From Arcticibacter tournemirensis (lineage in GTDB: Bacteria > Bacteroidota > Bacteroidia > Sphingobacteriales > Sphingobacteriaceae): a DNA stretch of 64,000 nucleotides. Below, piece after piece: positions 27,498 to 35,381 of this stretch. The notes beneath the pieces are model-generated. The model was given only the letters and a program-made list of their open reading frames with translations, was not told where the DNA came from and did not search any database. The position numbers were made by a program, and so were the translations under genes. The DNA lies in NCBI RefSeq assembly GCF_006716645.1, contig NZ_VFPL01000001.1, positions 496,001-560,000 of the forward strand, written 5' to 3'. Positions within the stretch are counted from its first letter, which is position 1. The number at the start of each line of letters is the position of its first letter.

Positions 27498-28139
27498 TTA
27501 ATCGAGACTCGCTGTAATCAGTCTCAAAAATTCGGCCCTGGTTCTTTCATTTGCAAATGCACCTGTAAAGGCTGAAGTAGTTGTTACCGAGTTTTGCTTC
27601 TGGATACCCCGCATAGACATACATAAATGCTTGCATTCAATAACTACCGCTACACCCATCGGTTGCAACGTCTCCTGAATGCAATCTCTTATCTCATTTG
27701 TGAGCCTTTCCTGTACTTGCAGCCTTCGTGCGTACGCTTCAACAACACGGGGGATCTTACTCAGCCCTACAATATGGCCGTTAGGAATATAAGCAACGTG
27801 CGCTTTGCCGAAGAACGGAAGCAGGTGATGCTCACACATGGAATAGACCTCGATATCCTTTACAACCACCATCTGGCTGTATTCTTCCTTGAACATGGCG
27901 CTCTTTAAAATTTCATGTGGCTTCAGATCGTAGCCATGTGTGAGAAATTGTAAAGCCTTAGCCACACGTTCAGGAGTCTTTAATAAGCCGTCCCGTGACG
28001 GGTCTTCTCCCAAATCAGAAAGTATTTCACTGTAATGAGACGCTATTCGTTCAATTTTAACAGCATTATACCGGTCAATTTTAACGTATCCATCCAACTC
28101 GTTTTCTTCAGCCATGTGATTTATCTCTTTCTCTTTCAT
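27498..28139 (-). CDS. folE: GTP cyclohydrolase I
   Basis: A 213-residue type I GTP cyclohydrolase, which converts GTP to 7,8-dihydroneopterin triphosphate. Motifs are [17 protein letters not shown], the zinc Cys and His in [34 protein letters not shown], and the third ligand Cys in [15 protein letters not shown] 28139 is used; an ATG at 28115 is also possible and would drop a charged, poorly conserved tip. The gene starts 3 bp after the queD stop, so the two are surely cotranscribed. Together they make the pterin precursor and then the carboxy-tetrahydropterin of the queuosine route; folate synthesis also needs FolE. Confidence 0.96.
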   Translation of the reverse strand: MKEKEINHMAEENELDGYVKIDRYNAVKIERIASHYSEILSDLGEDPSRDGLLKTPERVAKALQFLTHGYDLKPHEILKSAMFKEEYSQMVVVKDIEVYSMCEHHLLPFFGKAHVAYIPNGHIVGLSKIPRVVEAYARRLQVQERLTNEIRDCIQETLQPMGVAVVIECKHLCMSMRGIQKQNSVTTTSAFTGAFANERTRAEFLRLITASLD

Positions 28140-28142
28140 TTT

Positions 28143-28568
28143 TTATAATGCTGGCTCTTCGCCGTAATATTCTACAAAATTATTCTCCGTTTCAACTAAT
28201 TTAACCTTGTAAAGAGTTACTGATCGTTGTTCCAGCGGCCCTTTTAACTGATTGAAGATCTCCACCGTCATAACTTCGGTAGAAGCCATTTTGCCGCGCA
28301 TAAAATCGACATCAAGGTTCACGTTTTTGTGATCCAGTTTATCCGTAATACAAGTCCGGATAAGGTCCTTTAGTGTTTTCAGATCGATAAGATAACCGGT
28401 CTCCGGATTAATCTCACCCTTTACCGTTACATAAAGTTCGTAATTATGTCCATGCCAGTTAGGATTAGAGCACTTTCCAAAAACCTCAAGGTTTTTTTCA
28501 TCGCTCCATTCTTCTCTGTATAGCTTATGGGCTGCGTTAAACTGTTCTCTTCGGGTAATGTATATCAT
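28143..28568 (-). CDS. queD: 6-carboxytetrahydropterin synthase
   Basis: A 141-residue protein of the 6-pyruvoyl-tetrahydropterin synthase / QueD family. The zinc His residues are in FNAAH and HGHNYEL, the catalytic Cys is in GKCSNPN, and the substrate-binding Glu is near the end in VETENN. Active as a homohexamer in the family, it converts dihydroneopterin triphosphate to 6-carboxy-tetrahydropterin for preQ0/queuosine. Coupling to folE (3 bp apart) supports that role over a biopterin role. The -7 box of its promoter lies inside the inverted repeat at 28581-28598. Confidence 0.9.
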   Translation of the reverse strand: MIYITRREQFNAAHKLYREEWSDEKNLEVFGKCSNPNWHGHNYELYVTVKGEINPETGYLIDLKTLKDLIRTCITDKLDHKNVNLDVDFMRGKMASTEVMTVEIFNQLKGPLEQRSVTLYKVKLVETENNFVEYYGEEPAL

Positions 28569-28580
28569 TTAAATTTAATA

Positions 28581-28598
28581 AAGTATACAAATATACTT
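28581..28598 (-). promoter_or_regulatory. queD-folE promoter box inside an inverted repeat
   Basis: An inverted repeat AAGTATA-CAAA-TATACTT encloses an exact minus-strand -7 box TATATTTG (28588-28595), 20 bp before the queD ATG. A dimeric repressor binding here would block the promoter. The -33 element is not evident. Confidence 0.45.
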
Positions 28599-28651
28599 AA
28601 ATCTCCCAGCATGCCTTACCTTCAAAATCAGGCAATACGTATCTTCGCATC

Positions 28652-29296
28652 ATGAAACTGCTGTTTGTATCTGCTACTTTGGAAGAAATTAAACCCCTTA
28701 TGGAAACGTTTGATTTCGGAGAAGGAGAGAATACGAGGAACGGTCATGATATTACAATCCTGGTTACGGGGGTGGGGATGGTTAGCACCGCTTATTCCCT
28801 GGGAAATATACTTGCGTTGCGTAGCTTCGATATGGCCATTAACGCAGGTATCGCAGGCAGTTTTCAGCGATATTTAGAGATTGGTAAGGTGGTTAAGGTA
28901 ATTGAAGATTGCTTTTCCGAGCTAGGCGCAGAAGATGACAGTGCTTTCCTGTCCATAGATCAGATGGGGTTTGGCCGGAGTTGTGAAACCTCTATTGCTT
29001 GCGAAACATTAGAAACCCTTACCCCGCATCTGCAAACGGTTTCGGCTATTACCGTAAACAAAGTGCATGGCAATGATGAAAGTATTCAAAGCACAGTTGA
29101 AAGGATAAATCCCGGGATAGAAAGCATGGAAGGTGCCGCCTTTTTTTACGCCTGTCGGTTTAATGAGCTGCCTTGTCTTCAAATCAGGGCAATATCAAAC
29201 TATATCGAGCGACGAAACCGGGAGTCGTGGAATATCCCTCTGGCCGTTGCCAGTCTGAATTATGAACTCATTGCCCTCTTAAATAAAATAGTATGA
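28652..29296 (+). CDS. mqnB: futalosine hydrolase
   Basis: A 214-residue nucleosidase of the MTA/SAH phosphorylase superfamily. MqnB removes the base from futalosine (or aminofutalosine products) in the alternative menaquinone pathway. Motifs are LLFVSATLEEIKPL at the start, VTGVGMVSTAYSLGN, NAGIAGSF and the substrate Glu in GIESMEGAAFFYAC. The stop overlaps the mqnD start by 4 bp (ATGA), a coupled pair that supports the assignment over a plain MTA nucleosidase. A -7-like box TATCTTCG ends 4 bp before the ATG, implying a very short or absent leader. Confidence 0.92.
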   Translation: MKLLFVSATLEEIKPLMETFDFGEGENTRNGHDITILVTGVGMVSTAYSLGNILALRSFDMAINAGIAGSFQRYLEIGKVVKVIEDCFSELGAEDDSAFLSIDQMGFGRSCETSIACETLETLTPHLQTVSAITVNKVHGNDESIQSTVERINPGIESMEGAAFFYACRFNELPCLQIRAISNYIERRNRESWNIPLAVASLNYELIALLNKIV

Positions 29297-30168
29297 AATT
29301 AACGCTTGGATTCTCACCATGTCCCAATGATACCTTCATTTTTGATGCTTTGATCCATCATAAAATTGATACAGAAGGCTTGGAGTTTGAGGTGTTTTAC
29401 GACGATGTCGAAACGCTTAACCATAAGGCATTTCAGGCTAGGCTGGATATTACAAAACTTAGCTTCCATGCGTTTGCATACGCCGTTAAGGATTATGTCC
29501 TTCTCGATGCAGGCAGCGCTTTGGGCTTTGGCGTGGGCCCGCTCTTGATTTCAAAGAAAGATCTCGCTGCTTCCGACCTTCAGGAGGTGCGGTCTCCCTC
29601 GCACAACCCGCAGCCCGCAACTCACAACCCACAACTTAGGGTTGGCATTCCCGGAAAGTTCACAACTGCCAACTTCCTCTTAAGCCTCGCATTTCCTAAT
29701 CTTACAAATAAAACGGAGTTTGTTTTTTCAGACATCGAGGACGCCTTGCTGCGCGACGAAATTGATCTTGGTCTGATCATTCACGAAAACCGGTTTACAT
29801 ATCAGAATAAGGGGTTAAAGAAAATTATAGATCTTGGAAGCTATTGGGAGGAGACAACCGGATGCGCTATTCCCCTTGGAGGGATCGTAATTAAGCGAGA
29901 TTTGCCCGACGATCTGAAGCATAAGGTAAATCGTATCCTGCGTAAAAGCGTGGAGTATGCATTTGAAAATCCGGCATCGGGAATAGATTTTATCCGGAAG
30001 CATGCTCAGGCAATGGATGAGGAAGTGATGTATAAACACATCGAACTTTATGTAAACAAATATTCAGTAAATTTGGGGCCTGAAGGCCGGAAAGCTGTCA
30101 GGCTTCTTTTTGATACCGCTTTATCAAAGGGAATAATACCCCAGATAGACGAAAGCATTTTTTTATAA
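29293..30168 (+). CDS. mqnD: 1,4-dihydroxy-6-naphthoate synthase
   Basis: A 291-residue MqnD, which converts cyclic de-hypoxanthine futalosine to 1,4-dihydroxy-6-naphthoate for menaquinone. The periplasmic-binding-protein-like fold shows GFSPCPNDTFIFDAL at the start, ITKLSFHAFAYA, GFGVGPLLISKK, GIPGKFTTANFLLSLAFP, DLGLIIHENRFTY and CAIPLGGIVIKRDL. Unusually, about 20 residues at 96-116 (LQEV...HNPQPATHNPQL) are low-complexity and come from a degenerate 10-12-base repeat at about 29578-29640; most members pass straight from the Lys-rich loop to the GIPGKFTTAN strand. The frame stays open, so the enzyme may still work. Confidence 0.93.
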   Translation: MKLTLGFSPCPNDTFIFDALIHHKIDTEGLEFEVFYDDVETLNHKAFQARLDITKLSFHAFAYAVKDYVLLDAGSALGFGVGPLLISKKDLAASDLQEVRSPSHNPQPATHNPQLRVGIPGKFTTANFLLSLAFPNLTNKTEFVFSDIEDALLRDEIDLGLIIHENRFTYQNKGLKKIIDLGSYWEETTGCAIPLGGIVIKRDLPDDLKHKVNRILRKSVEYAFENPASGIDFIRKHAQAMDEEVMYKHIELYVNKYSVNLGPEGRKAVRLLFDTALSKGIIPQIDESIFL

Positions 30169-30196
30169 ATAATAATCCCGTTGAGGGAAAGAAACT

Positions 30197-31162
30197 ATGA
30201 TTATAATCACCGGAGCTGCAGGATTTATCAGCAGTTGTTTAGTACAGAAACTGAACGATGAAGGCTATTACGATTTAATATTGGTTGATGATTTCTCTGA
30301 TGAGAAGCAGAACAAAAACTTCGAGGGCAAGCGCTTCTCGAAGCTGGTAGACCGTTCTGAATTTATTCCGTGGTTAACCGCAAATCATTTACATGTACAG
30401 TTTGTGTTTCATCTCGGAGCCCGTACAGATACTACCGAGTTTGACTATGCTCTCTTAAATGAGCTGAACCTCGAATACTCTAAAGATGTTTGGAATTGCT
30501 GCGTTGAGTTCGGTCTGCCTTTAATTTATGCATCGTCTGCCGCAACTTATGGTCTGGGAGAAAATGGTTATGAGGATGATGAGAGTAAGATCAATCTTCT
30601 AAAGCCTCTCAATCCTTATGGTGAGTCAAAGAACGAATTCGATAAATGGGCTTTGCAGCAGGAAAGGAAACCTTATTTCTGGGCCGGACTCAAGTTTTTC
30701 AATGTCTACGGACCTAACGAATACCACAAAGGCAGAATGGCGTCTGTTATATTCCATACCTATAATCAGATTAGGGATACAGGTAAAATGAAGTTGTTTA
30801 AGTCTCATCGTCCTGACTTTAATGACGGTGAGCAAATGCGCGACTTCGTTTTCGTTAAGGATGTAACTGAAGTTTTATACTTTTTGATGCATCACCGTAA
30901 GGATGCCGGTATTTATAATCTGGGTTCGGGAAAAGCACGTACTTTTTACGATCTGGCAGCAGCTACCTTTAAAGCTACGGGGAAAGAGCCGGATATATCC
31001 TTCATTCCCACGCCTGAAGATATAAGAGATAAGTATCAGTATTTTACAGAGGCAAAAATGGACAAACTCCATTCTATAGGCTATCATAAACCTTTTCATA
31101 CATTGGAAGAGGGAGTGCATGACTATGTCACAAACTACCTGATCCCTAATAAGTATTTATAA
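30197..31162 (+). CDS. hldD: ADP-glyceromanno-heptose 6-epimerase
   Basis: A 321-residue short-chain epimerase of the HldD (RfaD) family, which makes ADP-L-glycero-D-manno-heptose for the lipopolysaccharide core. The nucleotide-binding motif is TGAAGFISS (the third Gly of GxxGxxG is Ser here). Further on are HLGARTDTTEFD, the Ser of SSAATYG, the catalytic Tyr-x3-Lys in NPYGESKNEFD, and KFFNVYGPNEYHKGRMASV, which is characteristic of HldD. A GAGGG-type ribosome site sits 13-17 bp before the ATG. It follows mqnD by 28 bp, so it is probably in that transcript. Its 3' end overlaps the convergent permease gene by 6 bp. Confidence 0.93.
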   Translation: MIIITGAAGFISSCLVQKLNDEGYYDLILVDDFSDEKQNKNFEGKRFSKLVDRSEFIPWLTANHLHVQFVFHLGARTDTTEFDYALLNELNLEYSKDVWNCCVEFGLPLIYASSAATYGLGENGYEDDESKINLLKPLNPYGESKNEFDKWALQQERKPYFWAGLKFFNVYGPNEYHKGRMASVIFHTYNQIRDTGKMKLFKSHRPDFNDGEQMRDFVFVKDVTEVLYFLMHHRKDAGIYNLGSGKARTFYDLAAATFKATGKEPDISFIPTPEDIRDKYQYFTEAKMDKLHSIGYHKPFHTLEEGVHDYVTNYLIPNKYL

Positions 31163-32383
31163 TTCTTCCTTCATCCCGCGTAAGCTCTTAACGCTTAAAC
31201 GGGATGAAATACCAGATGTTATAACGGAGACACCTGTCACCGTAAAGAAAATCAGTATGAAGTCGGTCACCTTAAGACCTACGGGGTACGATTCTGTAAT
31301 AGCGTTCCCTTCGGCCATCTTAATAAACCCATAATGCTGTTGAAGGAGACAGAATATAAGACCCGCCAGCATACCCGAAATACAACCGGTTAAGGCAATC
31401 ATCATGCCTTCAATGAAGAATATTTTGCGGATCAGAGCTGTACCGGCTCCTATGCTGCTTAATATAGCAATGTCCTTTTTCTTATCCAGCACCAGCATTG
31501 TTAAAGAGCCTACTATGTTAAACACGGCAATAATCAGTACAAAGGTTAAAATGATGAAAATAGCCCATTTTTCGGAGTTCAGTATCTTATAAAGAAGTTC
31601 ATTTTGCTGAACCCTGTCTTTGATTAAAAACGCATCACCCAGCTTTTTCGACACTTCGTCATGAAATTTGTCTACTGATTCCCCTTTCTTCAGGTATATT
31701 TCAATGGAAGATATGTTCCTTTCTTCTTCCAGCAGATCACGTGCGAAGTTCATGGGGACAATCACGGTTTCATCAAACTGTTGCTGTATCTGAAACACGC
31801 CGGCAGGGTGGATGCTTTTCACGACAAATTCATCTGCGGGATTAATCGAATTTCCAGCTCCCTTCCGGGGGGAATAAATCATAAGATCGCTGAATTGGTC
31901 GTTTACGTTCAGACTCAGGTACGACTGTACGAGTGATCCCACCACAGCATAATTTGTTCCGCCTTTCTTTAGCGTGAAACTACCTTCAATGATGGTGCTG
32001 TCCAACTGATAACGTCTTAGAAAATCGTTGCTTACCCCCTTAATGACGCCAATATACTGGCCGTCTTTGTATCGTATCAAGGCTTTTTCCTGGAGTACCT
32101 CTGTGTAGTTCTCAATTCGTTTATCGCGTTTCAGTTCTGAAAAATAAGGTCCTTCAGGATAAAACGTTTTACCAATGGAGGGCTCAATCCTTATTTCAGG
32201 AGTGAAGGTGTTGTACATCGAAAGTACTACATTTTCAAAACCGTTAAAGACGGAGAGAATTACGATCAGAGCGGCGCTTCCTACAAATACGCCAAGTACA
32301 GATATTCCCGAAATAATATTAATAGCATTAAGAGATTTTTTTGAAAAGAGGTACCTTTTGGCGATATAGAAGGAAGTATTCAT
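31157..32383 (-). CDS. LolC/E-like ABC transporter permease
   Basis: A 408-residue FtsX-family permease with the lipoprotein-releasing (LolC/LolE) layout. One N-terminal helix (about 25-47) is followed by a large periplasmic MacB-like domain (about 48-265) and three C-terminal helices (about 270-300, 318-345, 370-393). The opening ISGISVLGVFVGSAALIVILSVFNGF and the late LSSIGAGTALIRKIFFIEGMMI are typical of this family. It would work with a LolD-type ATPase, which is not next to it. It probably moves lipoproteins to the outer membrane. The gene lies 48 bp after the MBL gene. Confidence 0.87.
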   Translation of the reverse strand: MNTSFYIAKRYLFSKKSLNAINIISGISVLGVFVGSAALIVILSVFNGFENVVLSMYNTFTPEIRIEPSIGKTFYPEGPYFSELKRDKRIENYTEVLQEKALIRYKDGQYIGVIKGVSNDFLRRYQLDSTIIEGSFTLKKGGTNYAVVGSLVQSYLSLNVNDQFSDLMIYSPRKGAGNSINPADEFVVKSIHPAGVFQIQQQFDETVIVPMNFARDLLEEERNISSIEIYLKKGESVDKFHDEVSKKLGDAFLIKDRVQQNELLYKILNSEKWAIFIILTFVLIIAVFNIVGSLTMLVLDKKKDIAILSSIGAGTALIRKIFFIEGMMIALTGCISGMLAGLIFCLLQQHYGFIKMAEGNAITESYPVGLKVTDFILIFFTVTGVSVITSGISSRLSVKSLRGMKEEL

Positions 32384-32431
32384 CTATTTGTCTCTTAAAT
32401 GCAATTGTATATTTGTTAGGTCTTAAAAACG

Positions 32432-33070
32432 CTAAGTCAAAAACGGGTTGTACTGTTTTTCGTCCCCTATATTGGTTTCCGGCCCATGACCAGGGTAAAC
32501 AATGCAGTCGTCGGGTAGTTTGAAAAGTCTCTCTTGAATACTGTTAATCAGCTGCTGGTAGTTCCCTCCAGGCAGGTCCGTTCTGCCGATACTACGGTAA
32601 AATAACACGTCGCCCCCTATAATGAAATTATCAGCCGGACTGTAAAAACACAAATGAGCAGGTGAATGTCCGGGGGCATAGATAAGCTCAAGCTCGCTTT
32701 TTCCAAAGGATATACTTCCGCTTTCGGGGAGATACTTTTGCGGAAGGGGCGAAAGTTCATAACGTATGCCCATTGGGGCTGCGTATGCGGGTGCAGATTC
32801 AAGCACAGGCAATTCACCTTCATTAAAGCAGGGAAGCAGGCCGTATCTGTCGTGTATAAATTTGTTGCCTAATATATGATCAATATGGCAGTGGGTATTC
32901 AGAAGTAGAACTGGCTTGAGTCCCTTACTCTGCACATAGTCGGTTACGTCATTCTGTTCGTATCCTGAATACATTCCTGGGTCTACAATAATGCACTCAC
33001 CTGTTTCGTCAGACAGGATGTAAGTATTCTCTTGAAATGGATTACATACGAATGATTTTATCTGGATCAT
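32432..33070 (-). CDS. MBL-fold metallo-hydrolase (glyoxalase II-like)
   Basis: A 212-residue metallo-beta-lactamase-fold hydrolase. Metal-binding motifs are complete: NTHCHIDHILGN (HxHxDH), PGHSPAHLCFY, GGDVLFYRSIGRTDLPGG and CIVYPGHGPETNIGDEK. The pattern is that of the YcbL/glyoxalase-II-like group, small cytoplasmic thioester hydrolases or detoxifying enzymes; the substrate is not known. It lies 77 bp downstream of gldD and 48 bp upstream of the LolC/E-like gene on the same strand. Confidence 0.92.
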   Translation of the reverse strand: MIQIKSFVCNPFQENTYILSDETGECIIVDPGMYSGYEQNDVTDYVQSKGLKPVLLLNTHCHIDHILGNKFIHDRYGLLPCFNEGELPVLESAPAYAAPMGIRYELSPLPQKYLPESGSISFGKSELELIYAPGHSPAHLCFYSPADNFIIGGDVLFYRSIGRTDLPGGNYQQLINSIQERLFKLPDDCIVYPGHGPETNIGDEKQYNPFLT

Positions 33071-33147
33071 ACACTCAAAAATATTATTAATTTCATTAAT
33101 ACCACTAATGTTCTCTCAGCCGACAGCGGCCGAACCCAGTGGCGATA

Positions 33148-33753
33148 TTATTTCCAGGTAAAGGACTTGATCATTACATCAATATCTTTCTTAACAAAAT
33201 CAAGTACTGGTTTGATAGAGTCTATCCTGGGCGCCTCATTGAAATAAAGTGCCCCGCGAAGGTAATGCCGGGTGCTGTCTGTAAGGAAAAACTGCACGGA
33301 TGATGCTGTGTTGCCTTCTATTGTATAGTAAACTCCATAGACCTTCTTTTGGGGATACATGATTCTTGCCTCGTCAATTGAGGTCGCCTTTACCGTATGC
33401 TTAAACGCAAAGGTTCTCGAATCCTCCACCAGCTCGTTAAAAACCTTCTGCGAAGTAACCGGATGATAGCTTAGGTGTATCTTACCATTAAGCTGAGGAA
33501 AATCGATGTTTATCCAGCAGGGTTGCGCATCGCGCGAGCTGTCACGTAGTATTCTCGAGTAGGTTGGGTATTTGAACGTATAAGGGCAGGGGCCGCTATA
33601 TTCCTGGTAAGCTTTCGCCGGGAATTGAAGTCGGTAGAAACCTCTTGGTTTGGGTGAATAACTATCATCTCCGCACGAATTGCAGGAAGTAAGCGCCACG
33701 GACAGCAGGCAAAGAAGCACTGCAAAATTTATCCGTTGTTCCAGATTTCCCAT
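33148..33753 (-). CDS. gldD: gliding motility lipoprotein
   Basis: A 201-residue GldD lipoprotein. The signal peptide ends in the lipobox LTSC (about residue 24), followed by PRGFYRLQFPAKAYQEY, CPYTFKYPTYS and WINIDFPQLNGKIHLSYHPV, which are the characteristic GldD blocks. In Flavobacterium gliding genetics GldD is needed for motility, and homologues occur in non-gliding Bacteroidota with type IX secretion. The ATG lies inside the 3' end of aroE (25-bp overlap), so the two are translated in a coupled way. With porX elsewhere in the window it supports a type IX secretion system in this organism. Confidence 0.9.
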   Translation of the reverse strand: MGNLEQRINFAVLLCLLSVALTSCNSCGDDSYSPKPRGFYRLQFPAKAYQEYSGPCPYTFKYPTYSRILRDSSRDAQPCWINIDFPQLNGKIHLSYHPVTSQKVFNELVEDSRTFAFKHTVKATSIDEARIMYPQKKVYGVYYTIEGNTASSVQFFLTDSTRHYLRGALYFNEAPRIDSIKPVLDFVKKDIDVMIKSFTWK

Positions 33754-34511
33754 GATCTTTCAGCTTGGAGATGCAGCATTTCCTCACCGTTCTTTATCGT
33801 AGCTCCCATTTCTTTACCGCGTTTCAGAAATTCAGTTTCGTCAGGATTATAAATCAAGTCGTAAAGCAGGTGATTAGAGGTAATATACTCGTAAGGAATG
33901 TCGGGATATGTTTCGACAGCCGGAGACAGACCCAGGGGTGTAGTATTGATAATGAGCAAACGGTCCGACATTAAGTTCCTATTTATATCGGAATATGTTA
34001 TTTGTTTTCTGGCTTTGCGTCTGGATACGATTTTATAATCAATGCCAAGTCTCGAAAGAGCGTAAGCAACTGCCCTTGACGAGCCTCCGCTTCCGAGCAC
34101 AAGTGCTTTGTTGTGATGCTTTTTTAATAAAGGCTTCAGCGAATTTTCGAAACCATAGCAATCTGTATTAAAGCCTTCCAGTCTTACTTTTGTTGATGAA
34201 AGCTCGCCAGTAAAAAAGGATTCTACCGGTTTTTGCTTTATTATTTTTATACAGTTAACTGCATCAATAGCCTTCGCTGCCGGATCAATTTTGTCGAGGT
34301 AAAACATTACACCTATCTTATGCGGAATAGTAACATTTAAGCCACACAGATCAGGATTAGAGGTAATCAGCTTTTCAAAATCGCTAAGGGTTTCCAAAGG
34401 GAACAATTCGTAAGAACAATCCGTTAACCCTTCTTTTTCAAATTTCTCCTGAAAATACTTGCCAGAGAAAGAATGGCTCAATGGATAGCCTATCAGCCCG
34501 AACTTCTTCAT
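33729..34511 (-). CDS. aroE: shikimate dehydrogenase
   Basis: A 260-residue AroE, the NADPH-dependent reductase making shikimate from 3-dehydroshikimate. Substrate motifs are GYPLSHSFSGKYF near the start, NVTIPHKIGVMFYLD with the catalytic Lys, and GFNTDCYGFENSL. The nucleotide loop is VLGSGGSSRAVAYAL, and the C-terminus GEEMLHLQAERSWEIW is typical. Length is normal. It sits between the ComA-like gene (24 bp upstream) and gldD (overlapping). Confidence 0.95.
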   Translation of the reverse strand: MKKFGLIGYPLSHSFSGKYFQEKFEKEGLTDCSYELFPLETLSDFEKLITSNPDLCGLNVTIPHKIGVMFYLDKIDPAAKAIDAVNCIKIIKQKPVESFFTGELSSTKVRLEGFNTDCYGFENSLKPLLKKHHNKALVLGSGGSSRAVAYALSRLGIDYKIVSRRKARKQITYSDINRNLMSDRLLIINTTPLGLSPAVETYPDIPYEYITSNHLLYDLIYNPDETEFLKRGKEMGATIKNGEEMLHLQAERSWEIWNNG

Positions 34512-34534
34512 ATATTCTTGTAACCTGATGGAGG

Positions 34535-35302
34535 CTAAATTGTGTTAAGGAAATGATTAAAGGTGTCACCGCGTAAACCTAACCGTATAGTTTCCAGGGG
34601 AATAACTTCTGCGGGGGCTATATTACCAAGGTTCACATTCGCACCGATTAATTTTATAAACCACACCTGTTGACCCTTCTGAGGCGCTTCCCATATAATT
34701 TTTTCTTCAGGAATTTGAGTGAGAATTTCGTCAATCAAGCCCTCCCTAACTTCTCCTGAATCTCTGTATATGCCTACGTTACCTCCTTCACGCGATTCTG
34801 CTATCAGTTTCCAGGAACCAGCTTCAAGCTCTGCTTTCATCATTTTGATCCATTTATAAGGAGCAAAGATCTTTTGGGCATCCTTTGAGCCAACCTCTGA
34901 AATAACGGTAACCTGACTACTGAGCAATGAGATGTAGTTGCATTTTTCTTCATGAGGAATTTCTATAGATCCATCAGAGACCTCGGCATACCGCAAATCA
35001 TATTTGTCCAATACCCGGCGATAGTCGTCGAACTGGCCGCGGATAGCAAATGCTTCGAATAACGTGCCACCAAAGTAAACAGGGATACCGGCATTCTTAT
35101 ACACTTTAATCTTGTCGCCAAGATTGGGAGTTACATACGAAGTGGCCCATCCTAATTTGACAAGGTCAATATGGGGGCCTGCTACTTCAATTAAATTTTC
35201 AATTTCCCGAACGCTTAAGCCTTTATCCATTACCATCGTTACTCCCTTTTCCCGGGGCTTTATACTGCGGTCAGGTATATTCTTTAAACTGAAATTCATC
35301 AT
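34535..35302 (-). CDS. phosphosulfolactate synthase family protein (ComA-like)
   Basis: A 255-residue (beta/alpha)8 protein of the ComA family (PF02679), which adds sulfite to phosphoenolpyruvate to form phosphosulfolactate. Typical blocks are REKGVTMVMDKGLSVREIE, GPHIDLVKLGWATSYV, YFGGTLFEAF, YAEVSDGSIEIP, VISEVGSKDAQKIF, EARE-like AESREGGNVGIYRDSG, and IIWEAPQKGQQVWFI. In archaea it serves coenzyme M; in Bacteroidota a sulfonate or sulfonolipid role is possible but unproven. ATG 35302 is chosen; the frame has a TTG three codons earlier. It lies directly after the TPR-gene terminator and leads aroE-gldD. Confidence 0.9.
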   Translation of the reverse strand: MMNFSLKNIPDRSIKPREKGVTMVMDKGLSVREIENLIEVAGPHIDLVKLGWATSYVTPNLGDKIKVYKNAGIPVYFGGTLFEAFAIRGQFDDYRRVLDKYDLRYAEVSDGSIEIPHEEKCNYISLLSSQVTVISEVGSKDAQKIFAPYKWIKMMKAELEAGSWKLIAESREGGNVGIYRDSGEVREGLIDEILTQIPEEKIIWEAPQKGQQVWFIKLIGANVNLGNIAPAEVIPLETIRLGLRGDTFNHFLNTI

Positions 35303-35317
35303 ATGGCGCAAATCTCA

Positions 35318-35357
35318 AAAAAAAATCCAATACTATTCTTACGTATTGGATTTTTTA
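35318..35357 (-). terminator. intrinsic terminator after the TPR gene
   Basis: Stem AATCCAATAC/GTATTGGATT (35324-35333 and 35343-35352) with a 9-base loop is flanked by A and T runs on both sides. On the minus strand it ends the TPR gene 24 bp after its stop. It nearly touches the start of the ComA-like gene. Confidence 0.8.
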
Positions 35358-35381
35358 TTAAAACTTTTTTAACAGGCATTT

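Noticed and set aside
33729-33753. 25-bp overlap of aroE and gldD as a possible wrong start
   Set aside because: The gldD start gives a proper lipoprotein signal and the aroE end is the normal family C-terminus, so the overlap is accepted.
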